A stretch of DNA of 64,000 bases from Silanimonas sp. (GTDB lineage: Bacteria > Pseudomonadota > Gammaproteobacteria > Xanthomonadales > Xanthomonadaceae). A program made the translations under genes and the position numbers. The stretch lies in NCBI RefSeq assembly GCF_027530345.1, contig NZ_JAPZQK010000022.1, positions 62,001 through 126,000 on the forward strand, read 5' to 3'. Shown piece by piece: positions 8,934 through 18,127 of this stretch (position 1 is its first letter; each line of letters opens with the position of its first letter). The notes beneath the pieces are model-generated. The model saw only the letters and a program-made list of their open reading frames with translations. It was not told where the DNA came from and did no database searches.

Positions 8934-9085
8934 GCGAGGCGAATAAGGAGCCCCGGCGCGCTGTTGAGGCGCAAGCCCCGAAGGGGTCGCTCAGGATGAG
9001 CGATCGATCCGAGGGGCATGGATGCCCCCTTCGGATCGACCGCCGGCAACCTCGAGAGAGAGGTGACGGGGCGGGCCAGCCTCGC
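8934..9085 (+). repeat. Repeat arm A2
   Basis: Copy 2 of the unit. It starts GCGAGGCGAATAAGGAGCCC and ends GGGCGGGCCAGCCTCGC. Internal hairpin 9005-9038: CGATCCGA pairs with TCGGATCG, an inner GGGGCAT/ATGCCCC stem, loop GG, and an unpaired CT at 9029-9030. CCGCCGG follows the stem. Confidence 0.85.
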
Positions 9086-9206
9086 TTCCAATCCCTTGGG
9101 GCGAAGCGCGTTGGGTGCTGTAGTCCATCCCGGCACCGGAGCTGGCCTTGCGATGAGCCGCCATGCGCCCATACGCCGCCGTCCGCTGCCGTCACGAAGC
9201 CGTGGC

Positions 9207-9212
9207 TAGAAT
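9207..9212 (+). promoter_or_regulatory. Possible -10 element of maeB
   Basis: TAGAAT lies 29 bases upstream of the maeB ATG, just beyond repeat element A. No convincing -35 is seen 16-18 bases before it, so this is only a candidate. Confidence 0.3.
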
Positions 9213-9240
9213 GCGGATTCGCCTTCGAAAGACCCCAGTG

Positions 9241-11520
9241 ATGTCCGAACACGACGCGTTCAAACAGGCCGCCCTCGACTACCACCGCCAGGCCCCGGCC
9301 GGGAAGATCAAGGTCATGCCGACCAAGGCGCTGGTCACCCAGCGCGATCTCTCCCTCGCCTATTCGCCCGGCGTCGCCGCGGCCTGCGAGGCGATCGTCG
9401 CCGACCCGGCCACCGCCAGCGACTACACCGCGCGCGGCAACCTCGTGGCGGTCATCTCCAACGGCACCGCGGTGCTCGGCCTCGGCGACATCGGTCCGCT
9501 GGCCGGCAAGCCGGTGATGGAAGGCAAGGGCGTGTTGTTCCAGAAGTTCGCCGGCATCGACGTGTTCGACCTCGAAGTGGCCGAGAAGGACCCGGACAAG
9601 CTCGTCGACATCATCGCCTCGCTGGAGCCGACCTTCGGCGGCATCAACCTCGAGGACATCAAGGCGCCGGAGTGCTTCATCGTCGAGCGCAAGCTCCGCG
9701 AGCGGATGAACATCCCCGTGTTCCACGACGACCAGCACGGCACGGCGATCATCGTCGGCGCGGCGATGACCAACGCCCTGCACGTCGTCGGCAAGCCGAT
9801 CCACGAGGTGAAGCTGGCGGTCAGCGGCGCCGGTGCGGCGGGCATCGCCTGCCTCGACATGCTGGTGACGCTCGGCATGCGCCGCGAGAACATCCTCGTC
9901 GTCGACAAGGATGGCGTTCTGCATACCGGCCGCACCGACCTCAACGAAGGCACGGTGCGCTACGCCCGCGAGACGCCGTTCCGCAGCCTCGCCGAGATCG
10001 TCAACGGCGCCGACGTCTTCCTCGGCCTCTCCGCCGGCGGCGTGCTGAAGCCGGAGATGGTGGCGACGATGGCGCCGCGCCCGATCATCTTCGCGCTGGC
10101 GAATCCCAACCCCGAGATCCACCCGGCCGACGCCAAGGCCGCGCGCCCGGACGCGATCATCGCCACCGGCCGCAGCGACTACCCGAACCAGGTCAACAAC
10201 GCGCTCTGCTTCCCGTACATCTTCCGCGGCGCACTCGACGTCGGCGCGACGACGATCAACGAGGAGATGAAGCGCGCCTGCGTCATCGCCATCGCCGAGC
10301 TGGCCCGCCGCGAGGCCACCGACCTCGGCAGCGCCTACGGCGGCGAGCCGGTGCAGTTCGGCGCCGAATCGCTGATCCCGCGGCCCTTCGACCCGCGCCT
10401 GCTGGTGTCGCTGGCCCCGGCCGTGGCCGAGGCCGCGATGCGCTCCGGCGTGGCCACGCGCCCGGTCGATATCGCGCAGTACCGCGATCGCCTGAGCCAG
10501 TGGGTGTTCCGCACTGGCCTGATGATGAAGCCGGTGTTCGACCGTGCCCGCGTCAACCGCCAGCGCGTGGTGTACGCGGAAGGCGAGGAGGAGAACGTCC
10601 TGCGCGCCGTGCAGACGGTGGTGGACGAAGGCCTGGCCTTCCCGATCCTCGTCGGCCGCCCGGCGGTCATCGAGCGCCGCATCCAGCGCCTCGGCCTGCG
10701 CATCCGTCCCGGCGTCGACGTGCAGATCACCAACATCGACGACGACCCGCGCTTCAACGAGTACTGGCAGCTCTACCACCAGATCATGCAGCGCAAGGGC
10801 GTCACGCCCTCGGCCGCCAAGGCGATCGTGCGCGGCCGCGACACGGTGATCGCTGCGCTGATGGTGCGACGTGGCGAGGCCGACGCGATGCTCTGCGGCA
10901 TCGTCGGCCGCTACGCCCGCAAACTGCGCTACGTGCGCGAAGTGCTGGGCCTCGATGACGGCAGCAAGGGCCTCTCGGCGCTCTCGGCCGTGCTCAACGA
11001 CAAGGGCGTGTTCTTCTTCGCCGATACGCACGTTCAGGTCGATCCAAGCGCCGAGCAGATCGCCGACTGCGTGCAGCAGGCCGCGTTCCGACTGCGCCTG
11101 TTCGGCGTGGCGCCGAAGGTGGCGCTGATCGGCCATTCGAACTTCGGCAGCTCCGAGGCCCCGAGCGCGCAGAAGCTGCGCGACGCGCTGGCGATCCTGC
11201 ACGAGCGGGCGCCGAAGCTCGAGGTGGAGGGCGAGATGCACGCCGACCTCGCCTTCAACGAGGAGCTCCGCGAGCGCGTGTTCCCGAATTCGCGCCTGAA
11301 GGGCCGCGCCAACCTGCTGGTGTTCGCCAACATCGACGCCGCCAACGCGGCCTACAACATCACCCGGGCGATGACTGACGGCGTCGGCCTCGGCCCGATC
11401 CTGATGGGGCTCTCGAAGTCGGCCCACGTGTTGACGCCCTCGGCCACCATCCGCCGCATCGTCAACATGACGGCCGTCGCGGCGGTGGATGCACTGATCC
11501 GCGCGGAGCGCGCGGTCTGA
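9241..11520 (+). CDS. maeB: NADP-dependent malic enzyme with phosphotransacetylase-like domain
   Basis: Converts malate to pyruvate and CO2, feeding NADPH and pyruvate metabolism in the cytoplasm. Protein of 759 residues, the normal length for the MaeB hybrid. Residues 1 to about 420 are the malic enzyme ([57 protein letters not shown] for NADP binding, LANPNPEI). Residues about 430-759 are the PTA_PTB domain, which in this family is regulatory rather than a working transacetylase. The start at 9241 ([16 protein letters not shown]) matches the family N-terminus; in-frame sequence upstream is non-homologous. The following glycosyltransferase starts 11 bases after the stop and may be read through. 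Confidence 0.95.
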   Translation: MSEHDAFKQAALDYHRQAPAGKIKVMPTKALVTQRDLSLAYSPGVAAACEAIVADPATASDYTARGNLVAVISNGTAVLGLGDIGPLAGKPVMEGKGVLFQKFAGIDVFDLEVAEKDPDKLVDIIASLEPTFGGINLEDIKAPECFIVERKLRERMNIPVFHDDQHGTAIIVGAAMTNALHVVGKPIHEVKLAVSGAGAAGIACLDMLVTLGMRRENILVVDKDGVLHTGRTDLNEGTVRYARETPFRSLAEIVNGADVFLGLSAGGVLKPEMVATMAPRPIIFALANPNPEIHPADAKAARPDAIIATGRSDYPNQVNNALCFPYIFRGALDVGATTINEEMKRACVIAIAELARREATDLGSAYGGEPVQFGAESLIPRPFDPRLLVSLAPAVAEAAMRSGVATRPVDIAQYRDRLSQWVFRTGLMMKPVFDRARVNRQRVVYAEGEEENVLRAVQTVVDEGLAFPILVGRPAVIERRIQRLGLRIRPGVDVQITNIDDDPRFNEYWQLYHQIMQRKGVTPSAAKAIVRGRDTVIAALMVRRGEADAMLCGIVGRYARKLRYVREVLGLDDGSKGLSALSAVLNDKGVFFFADTHVQVDPSAEQIADCVQQAAFRLRLFGVAPKVALIGHSNFGSSEAPSAQKLRDALAILHERAPKLEVEGEMHADLAFNEELRERVFPNSRLKGRANLLVFANIDAANAAYNITRAMTDGVGLGPILMGLSKSAHVLTPSATIRRIVNMTAVAAVDALIRAERAV

Positions 11521-11531
11521 TCCGCGTCGGG

Positions 11532-12539
11532 ATGGTGGGCGCGGTCACCACTGCCGAGGCGGGCGAGGCCGCGGCCCCGCGCGCCACCATCCTGCTGCTC
11601 GCCTACCGGATGGGCGGCACCATCCGCGAGGCCCTCGAGAGCGCCGTGGCGCAGACCGTGCCCTGCGAGATCATCGTCTCTGACGATGCCTCGCCCGAGC
11701 CCGACGACGGTTTCGCCATCGCCGAGGCCTTCGCCCGCGAGTACCGCGGCCCGCACCGGCTGGTGGTCCGGCGCAACGAGCGCAACCTCGGCCTGTGTGC
11801 CCACATCAACGTGGTCGCGGCCGAGGCGACCGGCGCCATCCTGCTGTTCCAAGCGGGCGACGACCGCTCCCATCCCGATCGTGTCGCCCGCGCGCTGGCG
11901 TTCTTCGACGCCCATCCCGACGTCGCCCTCGTCGGTACGACGGTCGACGAAATCGATGCCCAAGGGGCGGTGATCGCGCGTCGCGCCCGCGACCCCGGCT
12001 TCCGTCGCGCCGACCAGCGGTGGCTGCTCGAGCGCGGCAGCTTCGTCTGCCTGCTCGGCGCCTCCATGGCGATGCGCCGGTTCGTCCTCGATGACCTGCC
12101 ACCCCTGCAGGGCATGGTCGAGGACAACATGATCACGTTGCGCGCGGCCCTGTTCGGCGAGGTGCACTGCCTCGACGAACCCTGGCTCGATTACCGCATC
12201 CACGCGGGGAACCTGCATGGCTGGGTGTTCGCCCACGGGGGTGGCCCGGACGCGAAGCGCCAGCGCTACGAGCGCACGCTGCGGATGTACGCCGAGATCG
12301 CCGACGACGCCGAGCGCTGCGCTCGCACGGCGGCCGTGCCGGAGCCTCGGCGCGCGCTGGGCCTGCAGCTCGCCGCGATGTACCGCATCGAGGCCAACGC
12401 CCGTCGCGCCATGCTGGAGGGCCGCAAGCGCGACTGGTGGCCGCACATCGTGGCGGGATTCCGCCATCCCGGGCTGCGGCGCAAATCCTTCGAGCGCCTC
12501 TTGAAGCTGGCGGTGCCGCGGCGATTCCTGAAGCTCTGA
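11532..12539 (+). CDS. Family 2 glycosyltransferase
   Basis: Cytoplasmic GT-A fold sugar transferase of 335 residues. The N-terminal half has the nucleotide-sugar fold: ATILLLAYRMGGTIREALES, IIVSDDASPEPDDG, RNERNLGLCAHIN, and a DD pair in FQAGDDRSHPDR that would bind the metal. Residues past about 200 are a less conserved acceptor region. It probably extends a surface polysaccharide or O-antigen, but there is no polysaccharide cluster around it. It follows maeB by 11 bases and ends three bases from the stop of the convergent glycosyltransferase gene. Confidence 0.88.
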   Translation: MVGAVTTAEAGEAAAPRATILLLAYRMGGTIREALESAVAQTVPCEIIVSDDASPEPDDGFAIAEAFAREYRGPHRLVVRRNERNLGLCAHINVVAAEATGAILLFQAGDDRSHPDRVARALAFFDAHPDVALVGTTVDEIDAQGAVIARRARDPGFRRADQRWLLERGSFVCLLGASMAMRRFVLDDLPPLQGMVEDNMITLRAALFGEVHCLDEPWLDYRIHAGNLHGWVFAHGGGPDAKRQRYERTLRMYAEIADDAERCARTAAVPEPRRALGLQLAAMYRIEANARRAMLEGRKRDWWPHIVAGFRHPGLRRKSFERLLKLAVPRRFLKL

Positions 12540-12542
12540 CGC

Positions 12543-13490
12543 TCAGGCGTTCGACCGCGCCCGTCGGATGCGGCTGAGAATCCGGCCGCCGAGGCGCATC
12601 GCCAACAGCAGCGCCGGCCCCTGATTGCCGTACAGCATCTGCCGGTAGCGCCACAGGGCCCGCCACAGCGGAGTGGCCCGCCGCCCGCTGGTGGTATCGG
12701 CCAAGGCGCTCGAGAGTGCGCCGGCCGCCTCCCGGCAGGGCCATGGACGCGCCGCCGCGGCGTCGAGTGCCGCCGCGCAGGTGGACAGCCATTGCTGGGC
12801 CTCGCGCGCGCGACGCTGGTGTCGGTCCGGAGCGCCGCCGCGCGGGGCATGGCCGATGCGGGTCTGGGCGTCGGCGTGGCGGCGGAAATCCACCATCACT
12901 TCGTCGACGTAGACCACGCCCGCGCGCTGCGATGCGGCGAAGGCCAGCCAGCCGTCGTACCAGACGCCTTCGGGGAAGGGCAGGGCCTGCGGAAGGAGGG
13001 TGTTCCGGAACAGCGCGGCATGGCCGGACACGCTGTTCTCGAAAGCGAGGGCGACATTGCCGCGGCCCCGCACCATGCGCCGCTGCCCGCCGAGGGTGTT
13101 TCCGGTGGGGCGGCCCGTCGAATCGACGACGGCGGAATCGCCGTAGGCGAGGTCGGCGTCGCCGATCGCCGCCATGAGGGTTTTGAGCTTGCGGGCGGAC
13201 CACACGTCGTCCTGGTCGCAGGGCGCGATGAAGTCGCCGCGGCACAGGGAAAAGGCTCGCGCGAAGTTGGCGTTGACGCCCAGGCGCCGGGGGTTCCGAT
13301 GCAACTGGATGCGGTGGTCGCGGCGCGCGGCCTCCTCGACGATCTCGACGGTGCGGTCGTTGGAGGCGTCGTCGACCACCACCAGCTCCAGCTCGCGGTG
13401 GGTCTGCGCGAGTACCGAGGCCAGCTGGGCTTCGATGTAGGCCTCGCCGTTGCAGGTGCACAGCGCGACGGAAACGAGCGGGGAGGGCAC
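12543..13490 (-). CDS. Family 2 glycosyltransferase (rhamnosyltransferase-like)
   Basis: GT2 enzyme of 315 residues. It opens with VSVALCTCNGEAYIEAQLAS, then LVVVDDASNDRTVEIVEE, NPRRLGVNANFARAF and CDQDDVW, the metal-binding DXD-like site seen in rhamnosyl/galactosyl transferases. The frame stays open as far as 14021, but that would run through the universal stress gene and has no homology. GTG at 13490 (VPSPLVSVALC) is the first start that fits the family. It is convergent with the preceding glycosyltransferase, with three bases between the stops. The two enzymes share only the fold, so they are not a recent duplication. Confidence 0.87.
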   Translation of the reverse strand: MPSPLVSVALCTCNGEAYIEAQLASVLAQTHRELELVVVDDASNDRTVEIVEEAARRDHRIQLHRNPRRLGVNANFARAFSLCRGDFIAPCDQDDVWSARKLKTLMAAIGDADLAYGDSAVVDSTGRPTGNTLGGQRRMVRGRGNVALAFENSVSGHAALFRNTLLPQALPFPEGVWYDGWLAFAASQRAGVVYVDEVMVDFRRHADAQTRIGHAPRGGAPDRHQRRAREAQQWLSTCAAALDAAAARPWPCREAAGALSSALADTTSGRRATPLWRALWRYRQMLYGNQGPALLLAMRLGGRILSRIRRARSNA

Positions 13491-13685
13491 GTGGGCGGGC
13501 GGGGAGCGGCTGGGGTGCGGCCATGATCGCCGAAACGCATCGATCGCGCACTCCGTGGGGCCTGCCGGACTGCCCCGCGACGGCGATTGCAGCACGCCGG
13601 TTCCGGAATTGATCGACGCCAAATGGAGGGTCGTCGCCCCGGGGCATTCTGGTGACCACCCCTTCCAACGACGAGGAGCACCACC

Positions 13686-14105
13686 ATGAACGTCCTGATC
13701 GCTGTCGACGGCAGCGCCTTTGGCACCAAAGCCCTCGACTACGTGCTCGCCCGGCCCGCCATGTTCGGGCAGGCGGCGCTTACGCTGATCCATGTTGCAC
13801 AGCCGCTGCCGCCGCGCGCTGCGGCCGCCGTGGGTGCCGAGATCGTGGCGGCGCAGTACACCCATGAGCATGACGACGCGCTCCGTGAAGCGCGCGGGCG
13901 ACTGGCGGCGGCGGGGCGCACGGCTCGGGAAGTCGTGAAGGTGGGCCATCCGGGAAGCTTGGTGGCCGAGGAGGCTGAAGCCGGCGGGTACGACGCGGTC
14001 GTGATGGGATCGCACGGCCACGGCGCCTTGGCCGGCCTGCTGCTCGGCAGCACGGTCAGCAAGGTGCTCGCGGGCTGCCGCACGCCCGTGCTCGTGGTGC
14101 GCTGA
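13686..14105 (+). CDS. Universal stress protein, UspA family
   Basis: Cytoplasmic single-domain Usp of 139 residues. It begins MNVLIAVDGSAFGTKALDYV and ends with the ATP-binding signature GSHGHGALAGLLLGSTVSKV (G-2x-G-9x-G-S/T). The intact glycine motif places it with ATP-binding members of the family. GAGGAG at 13674-13679 supports the start. It is divergent from the glycosyltransferase (195-base gap, nothing else recognised) and just upstream of aceE. Confidence 0.92.
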   Translation: MNVLIAVDGSAFGTKALDYVLARPAMFGQAALTLIHVAQPLPPRAAAAVGAEIVAAQYTHEHDDALREARGRLAAAGRTAREVVKVGHPGSLVAEEAEAGGYDAVVMGSHGHGALAGLLLGSTVSKVLAGCRTPVLVVR

Positions 14106-14141
14106 CGCCTGCCGTACGCCCGCGTATTCGTATGCAGCCCC

Positions 14142-14170
14142 GCCGGCGTCGCGCCGGCCACTGTTAGACT
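14142..14170 (+). promoter_or_regulatory. Hairpin and possible -10 element before aceE
   Basis: GCCGGCG-TCG-CGCCGGC (14142-14158) is a perfect 7-bp hairpin that could end uspA transcription, although no T-run follows. TAGACT at 14165-14170, 34 bases upstream of the aceE ATG, is a candidate -10 element. No good -35 is visible. Confidence 0.3.
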
Positions 14171-14203
14171 TCCAGCTCTAGTTTCCACGCGGAGCGGGAA
14201 GGC

Positions 14204-16888
14204 ATGAACTGGCTGCAGGACGTTTTGGCAAACGACATCGACCCCACCGAGACCCAGGAGTGGCTGGAGTCGATCAAAGCGGTCATCGATGCCGACGGCC
14301 CGGAGCGCGCGCACCACATCCTCGAGCGGATGGTGGAGCTCACGCGCCGCGCCGGTGCGCACCTGCCCTTCGTGCCCACCACCGAGTACATCAACACCAT
14401 CCCGGCGCATCTCGAAGCGAAGATGCCAGGCGATGCGCAGATGGAGTGGAAGCTCCGTTCGCTGATCCGCTGGAACGCGCTGGCCATGGTGGTGCGGGCC
14501 AACCGCAAGCCCGGTGAGCTCGGTGGCCACATCGCCAGCTTCGCGTCGGCGGCCACGCTGTACGACGTGGGCTTCAACCATTTCTGGCGCGCGCCGAACG
14601 AATCGCATCCGGGTGACCTGCTCTTCATCCAAGGCCACAGCTCGCCGGGCGTCTACGCCCGCGCCTTCCTCGAAGACCGCCTGACGGAAGACCAGCTCAA
14701 CCACTTCCGCATGGAAGTCGACGGCAAGGGCATCTCGAGCTACCCGCACCCGTGGCTGATGCCCGACTTCTGGCAGACGCCCACCGTGTCGATGGGCCTG
14801 GGGCCCATCGCCGCGATCTACCAGGCGCGCTTCTGGAAGTACCTCGAAGCCCGCGGCCTGATGCCGGTGAGCGACCGCAAGGTGTGGTGCTTCATGGGCG
14901 ACGGCGAGTGCGACGAGCCCGAGAGCCTCGGTGCGATCTCGCTGGCCGGTCGCGAGGGCCTCGACAACCTCGTGTTCGTCATCAACTGCAACCTGCAGCG
15001 TCTCGACGGCCCGGTGCGCGGCAACGGCAAGATCATCCAGGAGCTGGAAGGCGTCTTCCGTGGCGCCGGCTGGAACGCGCTCAAGGTGGTCTGGGGCAGC
15101 TACTGGGATCCGCTCCTTGCCAAGGACACCAACGGCGTCCTCAAGAAGCTGATGATGGAGACCGTCGACGGCGAGTACCAGAACTGCAAGGCCTTCGGCG
15201 GCGCGTACACGCGCGAGAACTTCTTCGGCAAGTACGAAGAGACCAAGCAGATGGTCGCCTCGCTGTCCGACGAGGACATCTGGCGCCTGAATCGCGGCGG
15301 CCACGACCCGCACAAGGTCTACGCGGCCTATGCCACCGCCACGGCGCACAAGGGCCAGCCCACCGTGATCCTCGCCAAGACGGTGAAGGGCTACGGCATG
15401 GGCAAGGCCGGTGAGTCGATCAACATCACCCACCAGCAGAAGAAGCTGGACGACGCGGCGGTGAAGGCCTTCCGCGACCGTTTCAACATCCCGGTCAGCG
15501 ACGAGCAGCTGCCCTCGGTGCCCTTCTACCACCCGGGCCCCGATGCGCCGGAAGTGAAGTACTTGAAGGAGCGCCGCGCCGCGCTCGGCGGCTCGCTGCC
15601 GCAGCGCCGCGTCAAGGCCAGCGAATCGCTGCCGGTGCCGGAGCTGGCCGTGTTCGACCGCCTGCTCAAGGACAGCGGCGACCGCGAGATCAGCACCACG
15701 ATGGCCTTCGTGCAGGCCCTCAACGTGATCCTGCGCGACAAGGCGATCGGCCCGCGCACCGTGCCGATCATCTGCGACGAAGCGCGCACCTTCGGCATGG
15801 AAGGCCTGTTCCGCCAGATCGGCATCTACTCGCCGTTCGGCCAGAAGTACAAGCCGGTCGATGCCGACCAGCTGATGTTCTATCGCGAGGACACGGCCGG
15901 CCAGGTGCTGCAGGAAGGCATCAACGAAGCGGGAAGCTTCTCGAGCTGGATGGCCGCGGCCACCAGCTACAGCACCAACGACGTGCCGATGCTGCCGTTC
16001 TACATCTTCTACTCGATGTTCGGCTTCCAGCGTATTGGTGATTCGGCCTGGCAGGCTGCCGACATGCGCGCCCGCGGCTTCCTGCTTGGCGCCACCGCCG
16101 GCCGCACGACGTTGAACGGCGAAGGCCTGCAGCACGAAGACGGCCACTCGCAGCTGCTGGCCGGCAACATCCCGAATTGCCGTCCGTACGACCCGACCTT
16201 CGCCTACGAAGTGGCCGTGGTGCTGCAGTACGGCATGCAGCGGATGATGGCGGAGCAGGTGGACGAGTATTACTACCTGACCCTGATGAACGAGAACTAC
16301 ACCCACCCGGAGATGCCGGAAGGCGCCGCGGAGGGGATCATCAAGGGCATGTACCTGCTGAAGGACGCCGGCAAGCCGAAGAAGGGCGAGCTGCGCGTTC
16401 AGCTGATGGGCTCGGGCACGATCCTGCGCGAGGCGATCTTCGCGGCGGAGCTGCTCGACAAGGAGTTCGGCGTGTCGTCCGACATCTGGAGCTGCCCGAG
16501 CTTCACCGAGCTGCGTCGCGACGGCTTCGACGCCGAGCGCTGGAACCGCCTGCATCCGGAAGCGAAGACGCCGCGCAAGGCCTACGTCACCGAGCTGCTG
16601 GAAGGCCGCCAGGGCCCGGCCATCGCCGCCACCGACTACGTGCGCCAGTTCGCCGACCAGATCCGCGCCTTCGTACCGATGAAGTACACGGTACTCGGCA
16701 CCGACGGTTTCGGTCGTTCGGACACCCGCGCCAACCTGCGTCGCCACTTCGAGGTCGACCGCTACTACATCGCGCACGCCGCCATCGCCGCGCTCGCGGC
16801 CGAGGGCAAGATGAACGCCAAGGACGTGGCCCGCGCGATCAAGGTGTTCAACATCGACGCCGAGAAGGCCAACCCGATCGGCGTCTGA
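14204..16888 (+). CDS. aceE: Pyruvate dehydrogenase E1 component (homodimeric)
   Basis: Thiamine-diphosphate-dependent decarboxylase of the pyruvate dehydrogenase complex, making acetyl groups for E2. At 894 residues it has the usual length of the gammaproteobacterial homodimeric E1. The ThDP motif GDGECDEPESLGAISLAGRE ends in INCNLQRLDGPV. Other family segments are FIQGHSSPGVYARAFLEDRL, HEDGHSQLLAGNIPNC and LGTDGFGRSDTRANLRRHFE. A good ribosome site (GGAGCGGGAAGG) precedes 14204. The E2 and E3 genes are not beside it; a diguanylate cyclase gene follows after 25 bases instead. Confidence 0.97.
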   Translation: MNWLQDVLANDIDPTETQEWLESIKAVIDADGPERAHHILERMVELTRRAGAHLPFVPTTEYINTIPAHLEAKMPGDAQMEWKLRSLIRWNALAMVVRANRKPGELGGHIASFASAATLYDVGFNHFWRAPNESHPGDLLFIQGHSSPGVYARAFLEDRLTEDQLNHFRMEVDGKGISSYPHPWLMPDFWQTPTVSMGLGPIAAIYQARFWKYLEARGLMPVSDRKVWCFMGDGECDEPESLGAISLAGREGLDNLVFVINCNLQRLDGPVRGNGKIIQELEGVFRGAGWNALKVVWGSYWDPLLAKDTNGVLKKLMMETVDGEYQNCKAFGGAYTRENFFGKYEETKQMVASLSDEDIWRLNRGGHDPHKVYAAYATATAHKGQPTVILAKTVKGYGMGKAGESINITHQQKKLDDAAVKAFRDRFNIPVSDEQLPSVPFYHPGPDAPEVKYLKERRAALGGSLPQRRVKASESLPVPELAVFDRLLKDSGDREISTTMAFVQALNVILRDKAIGPRTVPIICDEARTFGMEGLFRQIGIYSPFGQKYKPVDADQLMFYREDTAGQVLQEGINEAGSFSSWMAAATSYSTNDVPMLPFYIFYSMFGFQRIGDSAWQAADMRARGFLLGATAGRTTLNGEGLQHEDGHSQLLAGNIPNCRPYDPTFAYEVAVVLQYGMQRMMAEQVDEYYYLTLMNENYTHPEMPEGAAEGIIKGMYLLKDAGKPKKGELRVQLMGSGTILREAIFAAELLDKEFGVSSDIWSCPSFTELRRDGFDAERWNRLHPEAKTPRKAYVTELLEGRQGPAIAATDYVRQFADQIRAFVPMKYTVLGTDGFGRSDTRANLRRHFEVDRYYIAHAAIAALAAEGKMNAKDVARAIKVFNIDAEKANPIGV

Positions 16889-16913
16889 CGGTCGAAGGCG
16901 AGGGGGAAGGCCG

Positions 16914-18062
16914 ATGCTCGACCAACCGACCCTGCTGTTCGTGCTGGCCCTGTTGCAGGGCCTGCTCGCCGTGGTGGCCCTGTCGCTGCGTGTCGGCCTC
17001 GGCGAGAACGCGCGCGGCCTCGGCACCTGGACGGCCTCGCTGGTCTGCGTGGCCGCGCCAGCCGCCCTGCTGGCCATGGGTTTCTCGCAGAGCACGGAAG
17101 CCATCCTCGTGCAGAACGCGCTGTGGGTCCCGTCGATGGTGCTCACCGCCATCGCCATTCGGCGCTTCTTTGGCTTTCCGGGCCGGGAGCGGGTGTTCGC
17201 CGCCATCGCCCTGTGCACCTATGGCGTGGCCGCGATGGCTACCGTGCTCGCCGGATGGGCGGAGTTCCGCCTGGTGGTGCTCGCGTCGCTGCACGTGGCC
17301 TGCCTGGTCGTGGGCCTGCACGCCTTGTTGCGGGCGCATCCGCGTCTGGCCGGCCTCGGCCCCCTGCTGATGGCGGTAGGCCTGGTGATGCTCGCCCTCG
17401 TGCAGAGCTGGCGCGCGGCGACCGTGCTGTTCGAAGGCGCGGACGCCGTGCGTTTCCTCGTCGGCGGGCTGGTTGTGCCCGTGCTGCTGGTCTCCACCAT
17501 GCTGGCGCTGACCTGCATCACCGTCGCTTTCATCCTGCTCGCCACGGACCGGGTGCGTCGCGACCTCCACAGCATGGCCTCGCGCGATCCGCTGAGCGGG
17601 CTGCTGAACCGTCGTGGTTTCCATGAGCTCGCCGACCCGCTGCTTGCGCTGTCAGCGCGGCGCGACGCCCCGGTGGCGCTGGCCGTGATCGACCTCGATG
17701 ACTTCCGCCGGCTCAACGACGAAGGGGGGCACAGCCTGGGCGACCACGCCATCGCCCGGGTCGGGGCCCGCCTGCTCGCGGAGTCGCGGGCCGAGGACGT
17801 CGTGGCCCGTTTCGGCGGCGAGGAATTCGTCGTGCTGATGCCGCTGACCGACGCCGAGGGGGCGAAGCGGTTCGCCGAGCGCCTGCGGCTGGCCGTCGCG
17901 GCGGAGTTGGCGGGCCTCGCGTTCGCGCCAAGCGGCTTGACCGCGAGCATCGGGCTCGTGGCGGCCCGCGGCCCGGCCGAGTTTCCAGCCCTGTATCGTC
18001 GCGCCGACGAAGCGCTCTACCAGGCCAAGGCCGAGGGCAAGAACCGCGTCGTCCTCGCCTGA
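16914..18062 (+). CDS. Membrane-bound diguanylate cyclase (GGDEF)
   Basis: Makes cyclic di-GMP from GTP. Protein of 382 residues: the first 210 or so are hydrophobic with about six to seven membrane helices and no recognised sensor family, then a complete GGDEF domain. The active-site motif is GGEEF at 301-305, and RAED five residues before it fits the RxxD inhibitory I-site, so product inhibition is predicted. DPLSGLLNRRGF and DLDDFRRLND are also intact. There is no EAL domain. A strong ribosome site (AGGGGGAAGG) sits 25 bases after the aceE stop, so co-transcription with aceE is likely. Confidence 0.92.
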   Translation: MLDQPTLLFVLALLQGLLAVVALSLRVGLGENARGLGTWTASLVCVAAPAALLAMGFSQSTEAILVQNALWVPSMVLTAIAIRRFFGFPGRERVFAAIALCTYGVAAMATVLAGWAEFRLVVLASLHVACLVVGLHALLRAHPRLAGLGPLLMAVGLVMLALVQSWRAATVLFEGADAVRFLVGGLVVPVLLVSTMLALTCITVAFILLATDRVRRDLHSMASRDPLSGLLNRRGFHELADPLLALSARRDAPVALAVIDLDDFRRLNDEGGHSLGDHAIARVGARLLAESRAEDVVARFGGEEFVVLMPLTDAEGAKRFAERLRLAVAAELAGLAFAPSGLTASIGLVAARGPAEFPALYRRADEALYQAKAEGKNRVVLA

Positions 18063-18127
18063 CGACGCCACGGTGACGGCCTGCCCCTCAGGCTGCGCCT
18101 CCCGACGCCCTGATCCGGACCGCTTCC

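Larger units (their letters stand above)
8591..9085. repeat. Repeat element A: inverted pair of structured 150-bp repeats
   Basis: Fills most of the 693-base gap between the DUF1704 gene and maeB. Two 152-base arms (8591-8742 and 8934-9085) lie in inverted orientation around a 191-base centre. The outer ends GCGAGGCTGGTCCGCCCCGT and CGGGGCGGGCCAGCCTCGC are nearly perfect inverted repeats, and the inner ends share GGAGCCCC and its complement. No open frame in it looks real and there is no transposase. The same architecture recurs at 35645-36084. No target-site duplication is visible at the edges. Confidence 0.85.

Noticed and set aside
8591-9085. Element A as a complete insertion sequence
   Set aside because: No transposase and no target-site duplication at the edges. 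Only the inverted ends are transposon-like.
8807-9172. Short frames inside repeat element A
   Set aside because: Their peptides (for example with LNSAPGLLIR) reappear from element B only because the DNA repeat is shared; there is no ribosome site or codon bias for a gene.
7183-11427. Leftward open frame of over 1400 codons opposite the DUF1704 gene, element A and maeB
   Set aside because: It runs antisense through two clear genes and a non-coding repeat, is rich in Arg, Ala, Gly and His with no domain, and is the usual side effect of high GC at third codon positions.
13491-14021. Upstream extension of the leftward glycosyltransferase
   Set aside because: It would cover the uspA gene on the other strand and adds no family sequence; GTG at 13490 fits the GT2 start.
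13739-17218. Long leftward open frame opposite uspA and aceE
   Set aside because: Antisense to well-conserved genes, low-complexity His/Val/Ala/Arg composition, no ribosome site or homology.
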